A DNA stretch of 64,000 bases from positions 109,858,913-109,922,912 of the forward strand of contig NC_081185.1 in the NCBI RefSeq assembly GCF_029867415.1, in the 5' to 3' direction. The notes below the pieces were generated by a model. It was not told the origin of the DNA, made no database searches, and was given only the letters and a program-made list of their open reading frames with translations. This DNA comes from Vicia villosa. Taxonomy: Eukaryota; Streptophyta; Magnoliopsida; Fabales; Fabaceae. Made by a program: the position numbers and the translations under genes. Positions within the stretch are counted from its first letter, which is position 1, and each line of letters starts with the position of its first letter. Below are positions 11,410-23,352 of this stretch, one piece after another.

Positions 11410-11745
11410 GCAATTCAGACATAATTCACCAAACATCATGTGTTGGAACTCCTCAACAAAATGACATTATTAAGAGGAAGCACCAACAAATTATTGGTAT
11501 AACTAGGGCCATTCTTTACCAAGCTCATCTACCTCATATTGTTTGGGTACAGGTTGTCAATCATGCTGTCCACATTATCAATAGGTTACCTACACCTTTT
11601 TAGAGCATAAATCACCTTATCAAATTCTGCACAACAAGCTACCTGACATATCCGTACTAAATGTGTTTGGATCCCTATGCTTTGCTTCCACTCTTAAGTC
11701 TAATAGGAAGAAGCCAGGTCCTAGATCAAGAAAATGTATCCATAG
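11410..11745 (+). pseudogene. Copia integrase segment in inverted orientation
   Basis: The plus strand encodes HQTSCVGTPQQND, RKHQQIIGITRAILYQAHL, NHAVHIINRLPTPF and, after a frame change, LPDISVLNVFGSLCF. This is the C-terminal half of a copia integrase core, including the conserved GTPQQNG-like motif with D for G. The pieces on both sides are minus strand and belong to the same type of element, so this block appears to have been inverted. Confidence 0.8.
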
Positions 11746-11779
11746 ACACAAATGAATCAAACTGAGTATTGACCATAGA

Positions 11780-12657
11780 CATAAATGAATCAATAAGAAA
11801 TGATGTTTCAAACTTCAATCTCATAAGAAAAATTCATGTAAATCTACTCTTGTCATTTACTACTGTCAAGAAATATCTGTATCCCATCATAGATGGTGTG
11901 GATAATGAAACCCAAATGACTATGTAAGATAGATCAAATGCATGATTGGAAAAATGAGAATTGTTATGAAAAGGCAACCTCTTTTGTTTTGGTTAAAAAC
12001 ATATATCACAAGGAATAGATCAATTAACAACTTTGATAAAAGGATAACTTTTATTGATTTCAAGTAATTTTGCATTAGAGGTATGGCCAAATCTTAAATG
12101 CCAAAGATTACAATCATTTGAGGTATCTAGTGTGTGTGGGGGAGGTTGTATGACATTAATGAGATGTGTTAGAGGTTTATGGTGCAATATAACTAAAGGA
12201 AATGTTAGGAGATACAATCCACCATTCAATTTAGTTGTGCCAATCATCCTCTTGGAGCACATATATTGTATCATACAATCAACATCATTAAAAATCAATT
12301 GACAATTAAGTGTTTTGGTAAGTTTTGAAACACAAATAAGGTTAAAGGCAAAGTTAGGCATGTACAATACATCTGTGATGTAGAATGAATGATCAAAAGT
12401 GATGGTGCCTGTAAAACAAGTTGTTACTAAATCACCATTGGGAAATTTGATGGTTATAGGTCTAATTCTCCTCAAGCATTGAAAAATGTTTTATGGTGTA
12501 TCATACATGATCTGTTGTACCAATATCTAGAATAAAAGTGTAAGAAATAGTCATAGAAGGAATGATGCAAATGATACTTATGCCTACACCAGATTTGGAG
12601 GTGATATGGTTAACACTATTAGTTTGCAATTGTGATGATCCTTGGAGAAGTGCTAAC
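11780..12657 (-). pseudogene. Copia protease end and integrase N-terminus
   Basis: Minus-strand frames read FILDIGTTDHV (protease-like active-site segment with G for S), PITIKFPNGDLVTT, FYITDVLYMPNFAFNLICVS, then NLWHLRFGHTSNAKLLEINK (GAG-pre-integrase H and H region) and MMGYKYFLTVVND...TWIFLM from the integrase core. The frame dies near 11780 in a short tandem phrase based on CATAGACAAATGAATCAA. The 5' side ends exactly at a TGTAACGTCCC LTR start (12658). Confidence 0.85.
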
Positions 12658-12942
12658 TGTAACGTCCCGAAAATTAGATTTGATTATTTAATCTATTATT
12701 TAATTGATTTAGTATGAATATGTTGATTTTTATGAGTATTATGACATGATTGTGAGATCATGCGATTGTTTTAGAATTAATAATTAGCTTTATTATTTAA
12801 TTAAATAAAATAAAGGTGATAGTGTGAGGTGGACTAAGTGAGGGCATAATAAGAAGATCATGTTAGGGGTCCCAAGGCTAACTAAGTAAAAAGAAGGAAA
12901 TATTCATTCCTTGCAATCGTGAATATTCGGAAGAAGCGTGAA

Positions 12943-12973
<31 letters not shown>

Positions 12974-13860
12974 GAGAGAGAGAGAGCAAGAAGCGGAAAA
13001 AGAAGAAACAACCGTAGAAACGTGGGAAGATAATCAAGTTAGCCAATAATCTAAGGTAAGGGGAGTTATCATAATTCTTATAATTGATATAAGGTTTAGA
13101 TAATTGTAGGTTAGGTTTGTGTTTTGGGTTTTGTGATGAATTTGATGATTATGATGAACTATGGTGATTGATATCTGAATTGTGTTGTTAATATGATATA
13201 TGATGTTGATGATTGATGAATTGATGAGTAATAACATGATCTAGAGTCAAATCCACCATTATATGGATTTGAAGGTCTAGAGTTTTAATATTGATTCTTG
13301 GGGGTTGTGATGAACAATTGTATTTTGAGGTTTGTAATGGATAATACATGTTTGAACTAGGTTAATAGGCCTTAAATCGCAGAAAAATACTGATTAAAAC
13401 ATGTTTTGGAGTGAAAGATTCAAACTGGTATGATGCAGGTCGCTTAGCTTGGGTTACTGGGACGAAAATTAATATGTTTGAAAAGTTGTTTCGGATTATG
13501 GAAGCTTATATTTTATACTAATTTTTGAGTAATTTTCTAGAATTTAATCAGCACGTTTAGACGAGTTTGGCAGACGATTCGTAAATGATATGGAACTTGA
13601 TTAATTAACTATATGTGTGTATTGTTCGTTGTTGTAGTGAGTTGTTGTTGTGATGATTTGTAATATGATGAATGTGAAGTATGTGTGGTATGGGTGTTGT
13701 GTAATTGAATAATGATGATATGATTTGATGAATAAGTGAATGATGATGCCATTTTGACTAGTCGTGGTTGTTGATTATTATGACGTTGAGCATCATACAT
13801 TCATAGTATATTTTAGGACGATAGTCCAATTATGTTTGCAAGACAATTTGTTTTAAAAAA
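12658..13860 (+). repeat. Ty3-type LTR (chromovirus-like), partial
   Basis: Begins with TGTAACGTCCCGAAAATTAG, the start typical of legume Ty3 chromovirus LTRs. It includes a GAGAGA/GATAGA microsatellite (about 12943-12987). No primer binding site or coding region follows, and the 3' boundary near 13860 is set only by a shift to simple AT-rich DNA. It may be a solo or broken LTR. Confidence 0.55.
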
Positions 13861-14019
13861 TTACTAAATATATAGACTTTATCTTAGTTTAAAAAAATTA
13901 CTATATTATTATTTTATTTTATTTTATTTTATTTCTTTTCATTTATATCTTTTTTATATAAATGTAAACAATAAAAGAATTAAATTATTTACCTATACTT
14001 CCAAAACCATACATATGGA

Positions 14020-14664
<645 letters not shown>

Positions 14665-16358
14665 CATATGGACAATCACGCCGTAGAATTAGCTAAAATT
14701 ATGGTTAATACTCATAATTTAATGATTGTGCATCATAATATAAAATAGTTTTATTATCAACCATTACAAATAAATTATTCAACCATGTCATACCAATAAT
14801 TTAAAATATATGCTCTGTTGTGGCGGAATACATAGTAATAATTGATTGATATTGTAAAATAATTTTACATTATCAATACATATCTCATTTTCTATAATAT
14901 TAAATTTACGTTAAGGATCATATTTGATTTTTTAATTTTAAATATAATTTTTCATTTTAATTTTTTAATTTTAATATTTTAATTTTAATATTTTTTAATT
15001 TGTGATTTTAAGAGCGGACGTTACAATTATTAGATAAAGAAAATGAAAAACTAAAATAAAGTGTTCAAAAATATAATATTTAAATTAATTATTTATTCAA
15101 AACATGTTGTAGTTTTGTCAAAAAATATGTGCAAATAAATTATTTTTGGTTCAAAAAATCATAATAATTTAAAAACCTTTACAAAAAGAATTGATGTAGA
15201 ATTTCAACATACTAAAAAATCTTATACCACTTCCCACTTAAATACAGAGGAGTGATAGTGCGGTACCAAAAAGACAAAGATCTAGATAAAGTATGCCAAC
15301 TTTTTCCAGAAGAATGCACTTATTTCTTTAAATAAAATACTAGCATATGCTATAAAATACAACTTAAAGAATTGAAAAAAATTGAAAATCATGTTTTTCT
15401 TTTTTAAAGCTTAAAAGTTGCCATATTGACCAAGCAAATTTTTTAAAACAAGTATTCAATTAAATTTTGTTGATTTTAAAAAGTATTTAAAACAAATATT
15501 TATTGATTTATATATAAGATAAGAAAATCCAATGAGGTATCTAGAAATAGGCAAAATACATGAAATGTGATACTTATCCTAATTTGACAATACAGAAAGG
15601 CATGTGAGTGAAGCGAATCAATCAAGAATCTTTTACTTCCCAAACCCCCTTATTCACTTCTTGTACCGTTAAGATCTTTTGCCGCCGAAATTAATATCCA
15701 CTTTCAACGGTTCAATTGAAAACTCTTCCACATCTCAAAAAATAATTGGAGTAAGTTTTTCCTCCGTCTAAATATAATAGTTATGCAGAAACATCAGATA
15801 CACAGATTCACATGTTTGAATTAGCTGTTGAACAGACAACATTAGGTACACAAATTCAAACTTTCGAATCTACGATATCAAACTATTTTTAGACGACAAT
15901 GACCGCATCAGATATTTAAAACCTTGGTTAATGTATGACCGTCCGATCAAATTTTGATTTTTATAACATAAAAATGATCTAAACCGTTCGATCCGGATCG
16001 GATGGTGAGGGAACCCTATGACTCATACAGTGGACCCTACGAGCAATATTCTAAGAGTGAGAGAAAATCAAAAGAGTCAATTTTTATCACTGCTCTCTCT
16101 TTCTCTCTCCTATAGTTGGCTGTTTCTGTTCCCCCACCACCTTCAATCTCATCTTCCTTCATAAATTCATATGGGTTTCTTTTCTTTTCTCATATACTCA
16201 CTCTAACATCAAAAAGTTTCAATTTTTATATTTATAACATGGGTTTGTGTTTTCCTTTTCTTTAATTTAACCCCTTTGTGTATTTGGACTTGTGGGTTTT
16301 TTTAAGGGTTAATTTTTTTTTTGGTTGAAAGTTGATTTTTTTTTTTTTGTGGTTGGAG
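14665..16358. other. Intergenic DNA and RING gene promoter region
   Basis: AT-rich up to about 15600 with no gene seen. From about 15600 the composition becomes mixed. CT-rich tracts around 16095-16115 and a polythymine run just before the ATG fit the promoter and 5' UTR of the RING gene. I could not place a TATA box with confidence. Confidence 0.5.
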
Positions 16359-17744
16359 ATGTTGGGTTCAGGGACAAATTTAGTGACAACTGTTATTGGA
16401 TTTGGCATGAGTGCCACTTTCATTGTTTTTGTCTGCACAAGAATCATTTGTGGTAGACTTAGAGGTGGTGTTGAATCTAGGATGATGTATGAGATTGAAT
16501 CAAGATATGATATAGAACAGGTAATTTCACTATCCAACTATCCATCCTTTTTTTCATTCTGTGTTTTTGGATTCTTTTTTCTGTTTTTTCTTTGATTGAA
16601 CTTTTTTTTTTCAATACTATTATATCAGTTTTCTTTGGTTATGATGAATTCTAGAATATAAATCTGATCCAATACTTGAAGTGTATGTTGAATTTCTGAG
16701 TCTGATGCAAATGCTGCATTCTGTTTCCATAAAACAATAAGAGCTTCTGCTTTTAAGCTCCAAATAAGCTGTTTTCGGGTTTGTGTAATTTTGTAAGTTA
16801 CCATGTTTTGGTGATTTAGTTTTTAATTTTTCATTGTTTACTGATAGCCAGAACATCATGTTAATGATCCTGATCCTGAACCAGTTATGCTTGAAGCAAT
16901 CCCCACTTTGAAGTTCAATCAAGAGGCTTTCAGTTGCATTGAAGATACACAGTTAAGTCCTTTTTATTAATTATAAGTCATAGAGAACAAGTTTCTCATA
17001 TTTTCCTTGATATCGGATACATGATAGTTTTTGCGGGATATAACTTGGTTGTTGTTGTTGTATCAGATACATGATAGATTAAGGGCCTATTTGAATTGAT
17101 TTATAGGAGCTTATCTATTGACATAAACACTTGTGAGACTGTTTTGAAGAGCTGATGAAATCGGCTTATGATTTGCTCATGAGCTGTATTTTCAGCTTAT
17201 TTTTATAAGTTCTCTAAGATAGTTTATGAAAACAACGTATAGTTTACATGAAAACAGGTTGACTTTATTTTATCTTTTGTTATAGAAATAACTTATGCAA
17301 AATTATTTTATATGATAAGCGATGATGTTATAAGCGCTTAAATAAGCTGTGTATCTAGACAGGCCGTGATAGATTAATAACTTTATGCAAAAAGGAACTA
17401 ATGAATAGATAAATAACTGAGTTTGCTTCTACAGGTGTGTAATATGTTTGGCAGACTACAAAGAAAGAGAAATATTACGGATCATGCCGAAATGCGGACA
17501 CACTTTTCATCTTTGTTGCATTGATATATGGCTGAGGAAACAATCAACCTGTCCAGTATGCCGTCTGCCATTAAAAAACTCGTCCGAAACAAAACATGTG
17601 AGACCTGTAACATTCACCATGAGCCAACCTCTTGACGAGCCGCCACACACTTCAGAAAGGAACGCAGATATTGATAGGCACGATGAACCTACCGCCGTTA
17701 ACTCCACACAACCAACTTCTGAAGAACCAGAAGCAAGGCAATAG
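16359..17744 (+). CDS. RING-H2 membrane E3 ubiquitin ligase, ATL-like
   Basis: Three exons, 16359-16520, 16848-16951 and 17435-17744, join in frame at GT-AG sites to give 191 residues. Residues about 8-28 form one hydrophobic membrane segment. Residues 90-131 form a complete RING-H2 finger: C90, C93, C109, H111, H114, C117, C128 and C131, with W121 and P129 as in E2-binding RINGs. The C-terminal 50 residues are polar and probably disordered. Single transmembrane helix plus RING-H2 is the ATL pattern, so the likely role is ubiquitin transfer to substrates at a membrane. The typical ATL GLD signature is not evident; LEAIPTLKF stands in its place, so it belongs to an atypical ATL-like group. Intron 2 contains a 285-bp MITE that makes up more than half of it. 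Substrate unknown. Confidence 0.9.
17082..17366. mobile_element. MITE in RING gene intron 2 (285 bp)
   Basis: A 10-bp direct repeat TGATAGATTA flanks the element at 17072-17081 and 17367-17376, suggesting a Mutator-like 9-10 bp target duplication. The ends, AGGGCCTATTTGAA and (reverse complement) CGGCCTGTCTAGA, are weak inverted repeats. The interior consists of AGCTTAT/ATAAGCT phrases. A partial relative lies at about 48350-48440 inside the CACTA element. Confidence 0.8.
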
Positions 17745-18954
17745 TTATCTATGTTGTCTTAAGGGATTGTTCTGATTTCCAAAAATAGATTAGTGATCAT
17801 TTTCTGGTTCTATAGATGAATGTTTTTAACTAGATTGGATTCAAATTCTTTCTATGTATTATTATGGCTTTCATATTCACTTGGTGATGTAAAATAGGCC
17901 ATGTCAATTGTCAAGTCAACATTGGTTTTCTGCAGCTGAGATGTATATAATATCTTTCCTTCTGCAGCATATGCAGGCCTATGTTTTGATGGAATTTATT
18001 TTACACCATGTTTGGAGTTTTTTTGATTGTAGCATTGCTTTTAGCAAACACACTACTCTAAGTTTGGTTCAATTGACTTATTTGCAACCTATTTTAAATA
18101 GATTTTGCTTCTACCAAAAAAGGTCAGTTATCCAATGCTTGTAGAGGCACTTGCAAAAGGACAATGGGCTAACATGGGCCTACTCCGGACCTAGATTACC
18201 TACATTAGAAAACATAAGGAGTCAATAATTGGAGAGTTTTATTTGGAGTCAATAACACCCCACACCCCTAGACATGTGCTGACACCCCTACACATGTGCT
18301 GAAATAACTATATTCTATTTTAACTAAAAATAGTAAATCTGTCAAACTTATTACAGTATTTGCTTACTGAGGTTTATAAGATTATTCGGAAGAGCACCGA
18401 CATTCATCATATTCATTTGAGTTTTTTAAATGAGACCCGTTGAATTTTTTATATTATTTCACATTATAACCTATAAAAAATCCAAAATGAAATCAATATC
18501 TTGAAAATCAAATTAATCATTGTTTTAACTTTTCTCAAATATTACCGTTATTTGATTTTTTTCATTGATAAAATGATTTTTTTATTAATAAATATGAGCC
18601 ATTTTATTTGTAGAACCGTGTCTCTCTGTATGAGTGTTGCAACTTAGGGAACGTTTGAAAAACTCAAATATCCAACTGCCTCTGACACAAGAATATTGAT
18701 AAATGTGTAGAAACTTAGCAGAATTGCCGATAATCATGCTCTAAAATTTTGAATTTTTTCAAATTTGGACAAATATTTATAAGTATGCGTTTTTTTCGTA
18801 TTTATCGGTTTTTTTTTTATAAAAATTTTACACAAATTCAATAAAAATGTACCTATCCACACAATTAGTATACAATAACTTTTAGGAATTTCTTTTCCCA
18901 CTTGTATACCTTTTCATAAACCAAATCCTTGGCGAAAATTTAAAAATATCCCTA
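17745..18954. other. RING gene 3' region and intergenic DNA
   Basis: The first few hundred bases probably hold the RING gene 3' UTR. A short phrase (ACACCCCTA-ACATGTGCTGA) is duplicated at 18265-18302. No other gene seen. Confidence 0.5.
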
Positions 18955-19290
18955 GAGTTCAGAAATACATCTTCGGACGCACTAATTTTCTACAAAATTG
19001 AACGCAAGCGAGTGATCTACCCCTATTATATTTGATTTTAGTTCGGAGTTGCATCTTCGAATGTGTATTTGGTATATTTAGGAGATGCATCTCTGAATAC
19101 ACCTCATAGTATCCGAAATACAGACGTTTAAATAGCTAAAAATGCATTCACATGTGTTTTCGAAGATGCATATTTGGACTAATATTTGACAAAAATGAGG
19201 TGAATGCTTAATTTACGAAGGATAATGTGATTTAAGGTGCGTCCGGAAATGCATATCTAAAAACATTTGAGGGCAATTTCGAATTTTTAG
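18955..19290. repeat. Dispersed repeat with ATGCAT-centred palindromes
   Basis: Recurring imperfect palindromes of the form TCNGARATGCATYTCNGA, spaced roughly 40-70 bp, for example GGAGATGCATCTCTGAA near 19081 and CCGGAAATGCATATCTAA near 19244. Similar units occur at about 30020-30060, 41880-41900 and 43003-43680. Confidence 0.6.
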
Positions 19291-19299
19291 AGGCGTGAG

Positions 19300-19604
19300 C
19301 CACACCCTAAGGGTAAAAACAGAAATTCCCTAATTTTTAATAAACAAGGACCAAGGCCATGTATTGAAAAGGAAAAGAAAACGAAGATACAAAAAGGAAG
19401 GGGGAAAAACCAAACCCCTCTATGGGAAACCCATATAAGCTTGGGGAATCCAAGCTTGTTACACAAGAAAACCTCTCTACTAATAACAATCAAATGATCA
19501 TACCAAGATGAACTTCCATTCTTCAAGTTAATGCTAGCATGATCATCCACACACATGTTGCCTTTCCGATAAATATGAGTGATCATAAAGTCTAAACTTT
19601 TCAT
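19300..19604 (-). pseudogene. LINE-type RNase H C-terminus remnant
   Basis: The minus strand encodes ITHIYRKGNMCVDDHASI, close to the VTHIxREGNxxADxLA motif of the RNase H domain found at the end of plant LINE open reading frames. A low-similarity hydrophobic tail follows. It is an isolated fragment with no reverse transcriptase next to it. Confidence 0.65.
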
Positions 19605-19739
19605 CCTACTAAGCTAATTTAACCAACGAATTTTGATAAAACTCGAGACAGTAATTGGATTGAAAAGAGCCTTAACTACTATTAATAAATATGTTTTAAC
19701 CCAAATTTTATCCCAATACTTGTCTAAAACAACCTCTAT

Positions 19740-21105
19740 AGCCATGGTTTCCCCTATCAATTCAGCCAATAATGCATTGCCAACTCCAATAGAGGAACTA
19801 GTTAGTTCTCTAAGAAGTCATGAAATTGAGTTGGAACAAGATTAACCTCAGAAGAAGGTAAAATCCATCACACTCAAATGTGTTAGAGGTTCTGAGAAGT
19901 CCAAAGCTCTTCAAGCCGAAGAGATCGATGATTTTGAAGAAGATTCTAACGGAATTGAAGATGAGTTGACTCTGCTGTCCAGAAGGGTTAACCGTCTCTT
20001 GAAGAGAAATAAGGTAACAAGTTCAGAAGTACTAGAAGGAGTGATGGTCGCTTCTAGTCTACTTTTGGCCAAAGGAAGTTTAGTGGCAAAGAAGTCATTT
20101 GTTATGAATGCAATGAGCCAGGACACCTCAAGTACGATTGTCCTGAGCTACAGAAGGACAAGTCCAAGAAGAAAGCTCTCCAAAACAAGAAGAAAGGGCT
20201 GATGGAAACTTGGGAAGACTTTGACTTCTTAGAAGATGAGTCTCAAGAAGATCAGGCCAACATAACTCTAATGGCTTGCGTAGGAACTTCAGAAGCAGAG
20301 ATTCCTTCAGAAGGCAAAGCAGGCTCGAAATCAGGTGAATAAGAGGTAATCTTCAAAGAGGTATTTCATGATATTTCTCATTTAGAATTATCTACATCCT
20401 TAATCGAAATTATGGAAAGACATGAGTTACTAAGATTGAATTCAAGGAACTTAAAAAATCCCATGAATTTATATCTTCTGAAAACAACAAGCTTAAGAAA
20501 GATCTCTTTATTTTAAATAAAGATATTTTCTTTCTTAAAGATGAGAACTCTGCACTCAAAGACACGAGAGCTCTTCCAGAAGCTTATGAGAGTACTGATG
20601 ATGTCATTAAGAAATATGACAAAGCCTTTCAGAAATTCTTATCCAGAAGCATAGGGAGAAGCCCGATGGCTTCTAAGATTTATGGCGTAAGTAGAAATGG
20701 GGCAGATGGTATTGGCTATAACTCCTATGAAGAAACTAATTCTGATAAGGCAGACAAACCTAATACTCTTAATTCCCATTTAGTTACTGCTGGGTTTGTG
20801 TCAAAAGATAAAGGAAAAGAAAAATAGAAATCTGATTCTAAACCTAAGGCAAAACCTTTGCCAAGACCTCCTTGTTTTAAATCTTGCAAATATGATTATT
20901 CTGCTGTTAAACCCAAGGTTGTTAAAAACCCAGGGAAGTCTAACGAGAAAGGACCCAAAAAACTATGGGTAACCAAGAAACAAATAATCTATGTTGCAGA
21001 TATTCTCAGTAGAGAAATTGAGACACCTGTCATGGTACCTGAACTCTGGTTGCTTGAATCATATGAAGGAAAGAAGGTATATGTTCCAAAGCCTGGAACT
21101 TGAGC
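19740..21105 (+). pseudogene. SIRE-like copia gag remnant
   Basis: Plus-strand frames, with several shifts and stops, carry PTPIEELVSSLRSHEIELE, then KALQAEEIDDFEED, a zinc knuckle CYECNEPGHLKYDCPE (about 20100), a Lys-rich stretch, and further on GPKKLWVTKKQIIYVADIL and KKVYVPKPGT (to 21101). This is the gag nucleocapsid region and the gag-pol linker of SIRE/Maximus copia elements. The knuckle's first cysteine lies in a different frame from the upstream part. The orientation matches the SIRE-like LTR and 3' region at 26341-29043, and both may derive from one element. Confidence 0.75.
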
Positions 21106-22740
21106 CTGACGGCGGTAAATTTTGGAGTTGAACCAAAGAAAAGATCATAAACTCCAAAACTATGAAGGAATAGGATGTGAGATTATTCTTTCTCAGACAT
21201 CCTGAAGGGATGAAGGTTTGAAAAATTGCTCTTTCAGCATATGGAAAAAAGAGAAACAACAGCTTCTATACATTGATCCATTTGATAGTAAAATTTGTAT
21301 CAAATCAATGCAATGAAGTCCATTTAAGTTTTCGATAAATGATTAATGTTGAAGAATCTGAGTAAAGCTTCTCTTACATAAGGATGAGACACATTCTATG
21401 TTCACCACCTTCTGTAACCAAGAACAAATAGAGACTAGTCTCAGATATATTATGGTTAGAAGTCGTTATGTTGAATAAATTGAAAAACAAACACTGATAA
21501 AGTGTTTAATGAGAAGGACCTATCAAATGATCTCTCCTATCCTAATCTCCCAGATATCGAATAGCAGAAGAGTACACCGTTTCTCGGAATTATGTGGATC
21601 TTGTTCAACGAAATAAATATGGCATAGCATTTCTAGGCAGAGGTTGTAAACACAACGTGTTATCCTCAAGAACAATATTCTCTAAGACTTGATCTGAGTA
21701 AGATCTGATATGAATTTAGATTCACTTAGAAGCTAAGCATGTCTTACATTTTTCCAGCTATATGCTCTATCATAAGCTCAAATGCTAACAAACTTGATTC
21801 TTAAGATACTCAAAGGTGGTAACATGTTAAGCTATTCTGAATGCTCAAATAAGTACAAGAGACACTATAGTGAAGCCCTCATTATTTGAGAACCAGTTTT
21901 TGTTAACACTGTCAAAAGATTGACCTAAAAACAAGTCAAAGCAAACTATTTTTTCTTTTGCAGATCCGAAGATCATACCCTCTAGAACAAAAGATAGTAG
22001 TACTGCTCAAATAGATCAGGAAGTCAACGACTAAGGAATTGTCTATTCAGAAGCAATCTAAATCATAAACAAGGACCCTCACCTACTCTGAGACTACTTT
22101 TAAACTCAATATTTCTAAAAAGGTATATCCTATGAGGGAGCTTCAAAAAAGATTGGATTCAAGCCACATTTTCTTAAAGGGATGGCATTTTTGGAAAAGA
22201 TATTTCGTCAACTCACTACCCTTCAAAAGGAAATCTTAAGGTACACATCTTTGCTCAATTTTTGAATATGAAGCCTTAGAGTAGTGATGTTCTCATATCT
22301 TAGAAATACTCATCATCAAAAGATTTCTCTGGAAATGTCTCTTGAAAAACTGAAGAATCCACTTCATACAGTAATTGTTGCAGTTCTATGACTGATAATC
22401 AATTGTCTAACAAATGAATTTTAATCGTCATTGAGTTAAAACTTCTTGGGTAAAAATTTTCTTTAGGAATAATTATATTTAGCGTGTCTTATCCAATTCC
22501 TATTCCTTAGCCTATATCGCTTCATAATTACCTTTCTCATAAAAAGTAGTAGTAATTAATGCTCATTCTTTAGTCATTAATGATTTTGTGAGTCTCAAGT
22601 TTGATCCACCTTGTTAACCGAACCATTCTCATGCCAGCCACGATTCTTTTTCTCTATTTATACCTCTTATTTCATGTCATCTTTTTTATTCACATCTGTT
22701 CAAATTATTTCATTCTCTCTCGATCTTCTTCAAAATCATC
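21106..22740. other. Unassigned retroelement-like internal DNA
   Basis: No sizeable open frame. Near its end, TATTTATA (about 22657) and a CT-rich leader precede the ATG of the next frame, as a promoter would. No protein family recognised. Confidence 0.5.
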
Positions 22741-23352
22741 ATGGCCGTAAGAACATTCCAAGGTGATGAACAACTGTTATTTGTTAACAATGAACAAAGG
22801 GTTAACTTCAGAGAACTAAGGTACAAAGATTACAATCTTTCAAGGAAAGTCAGAGCACATGGATCATAAAGGGAATGCCTTTGTTCCTTTTGAAGGAACT
22901 GAGATTCGCTCCCTTGTGTTCGGACATCTTATAAGAATCACTAGGAACACAATTGCTAAAGCTATTGAGTGTCAAGATGTTGGCGCTAGTGTGGATGATT
23001 ACCTATTCAACTATGACTTTGATGGAAATCACATCCATTACTTTCTGGACATGATTAATCAAGCCCGGGGGTTCTCATATTTTTTGATTCTTCGTCCTAC
23101 ATTAGGAGTGTGGTTTCAAGTTCTTCTAACAAACTTTCGTCCTAGGGAAACAGAAATGGAAATCTCAAGAATGGAGAAAAACAGTTTCTGCTCTTTCTCT
23201 CATACAAAAATCGCATTAATCTTCCTAAGATTATTTTTCACTATCTCAAGGAAACTATAATTGTCTCGAGAAACTAGATAACCTTTCTCATCCCGTATGG
23301 AAGAGTGCTGCCTGAGGTTTTCACTAGAGTATGGATAAAGGCGTCGAGCTAA
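22741..23352 (+). pseudogene. Retroelement-associated ORF of unknown function, frameshifted
   Basis: The start reads MAVRTFQGDEQLLFVNN and FRELRYKDYNLSRKVRA. A frameshift near 22858 moves to the frame with FVPFEGTEIRSL, IRITRNTIAKAIEC and DYLFNYDF. The last part, LIPYGRVLPEVFTRVWIKA, ends in TAA at 23350-23352. The phrase pattern resembles the large legume group annotated as 'putative plant transposon protein', a call from memory. It lies directly upstream of an Athila-type 3' region, so it may be that element's extra (envelope-position) ORF. Its biochemical role is unknown. Confidence 0.55.

Noticed and set aside
16262..16537. Minus-strand open frame overlapping RING exon 1
   Set aside because: It is an antisense shadow of the exon and leader, Lys-rich with no family resemblance.
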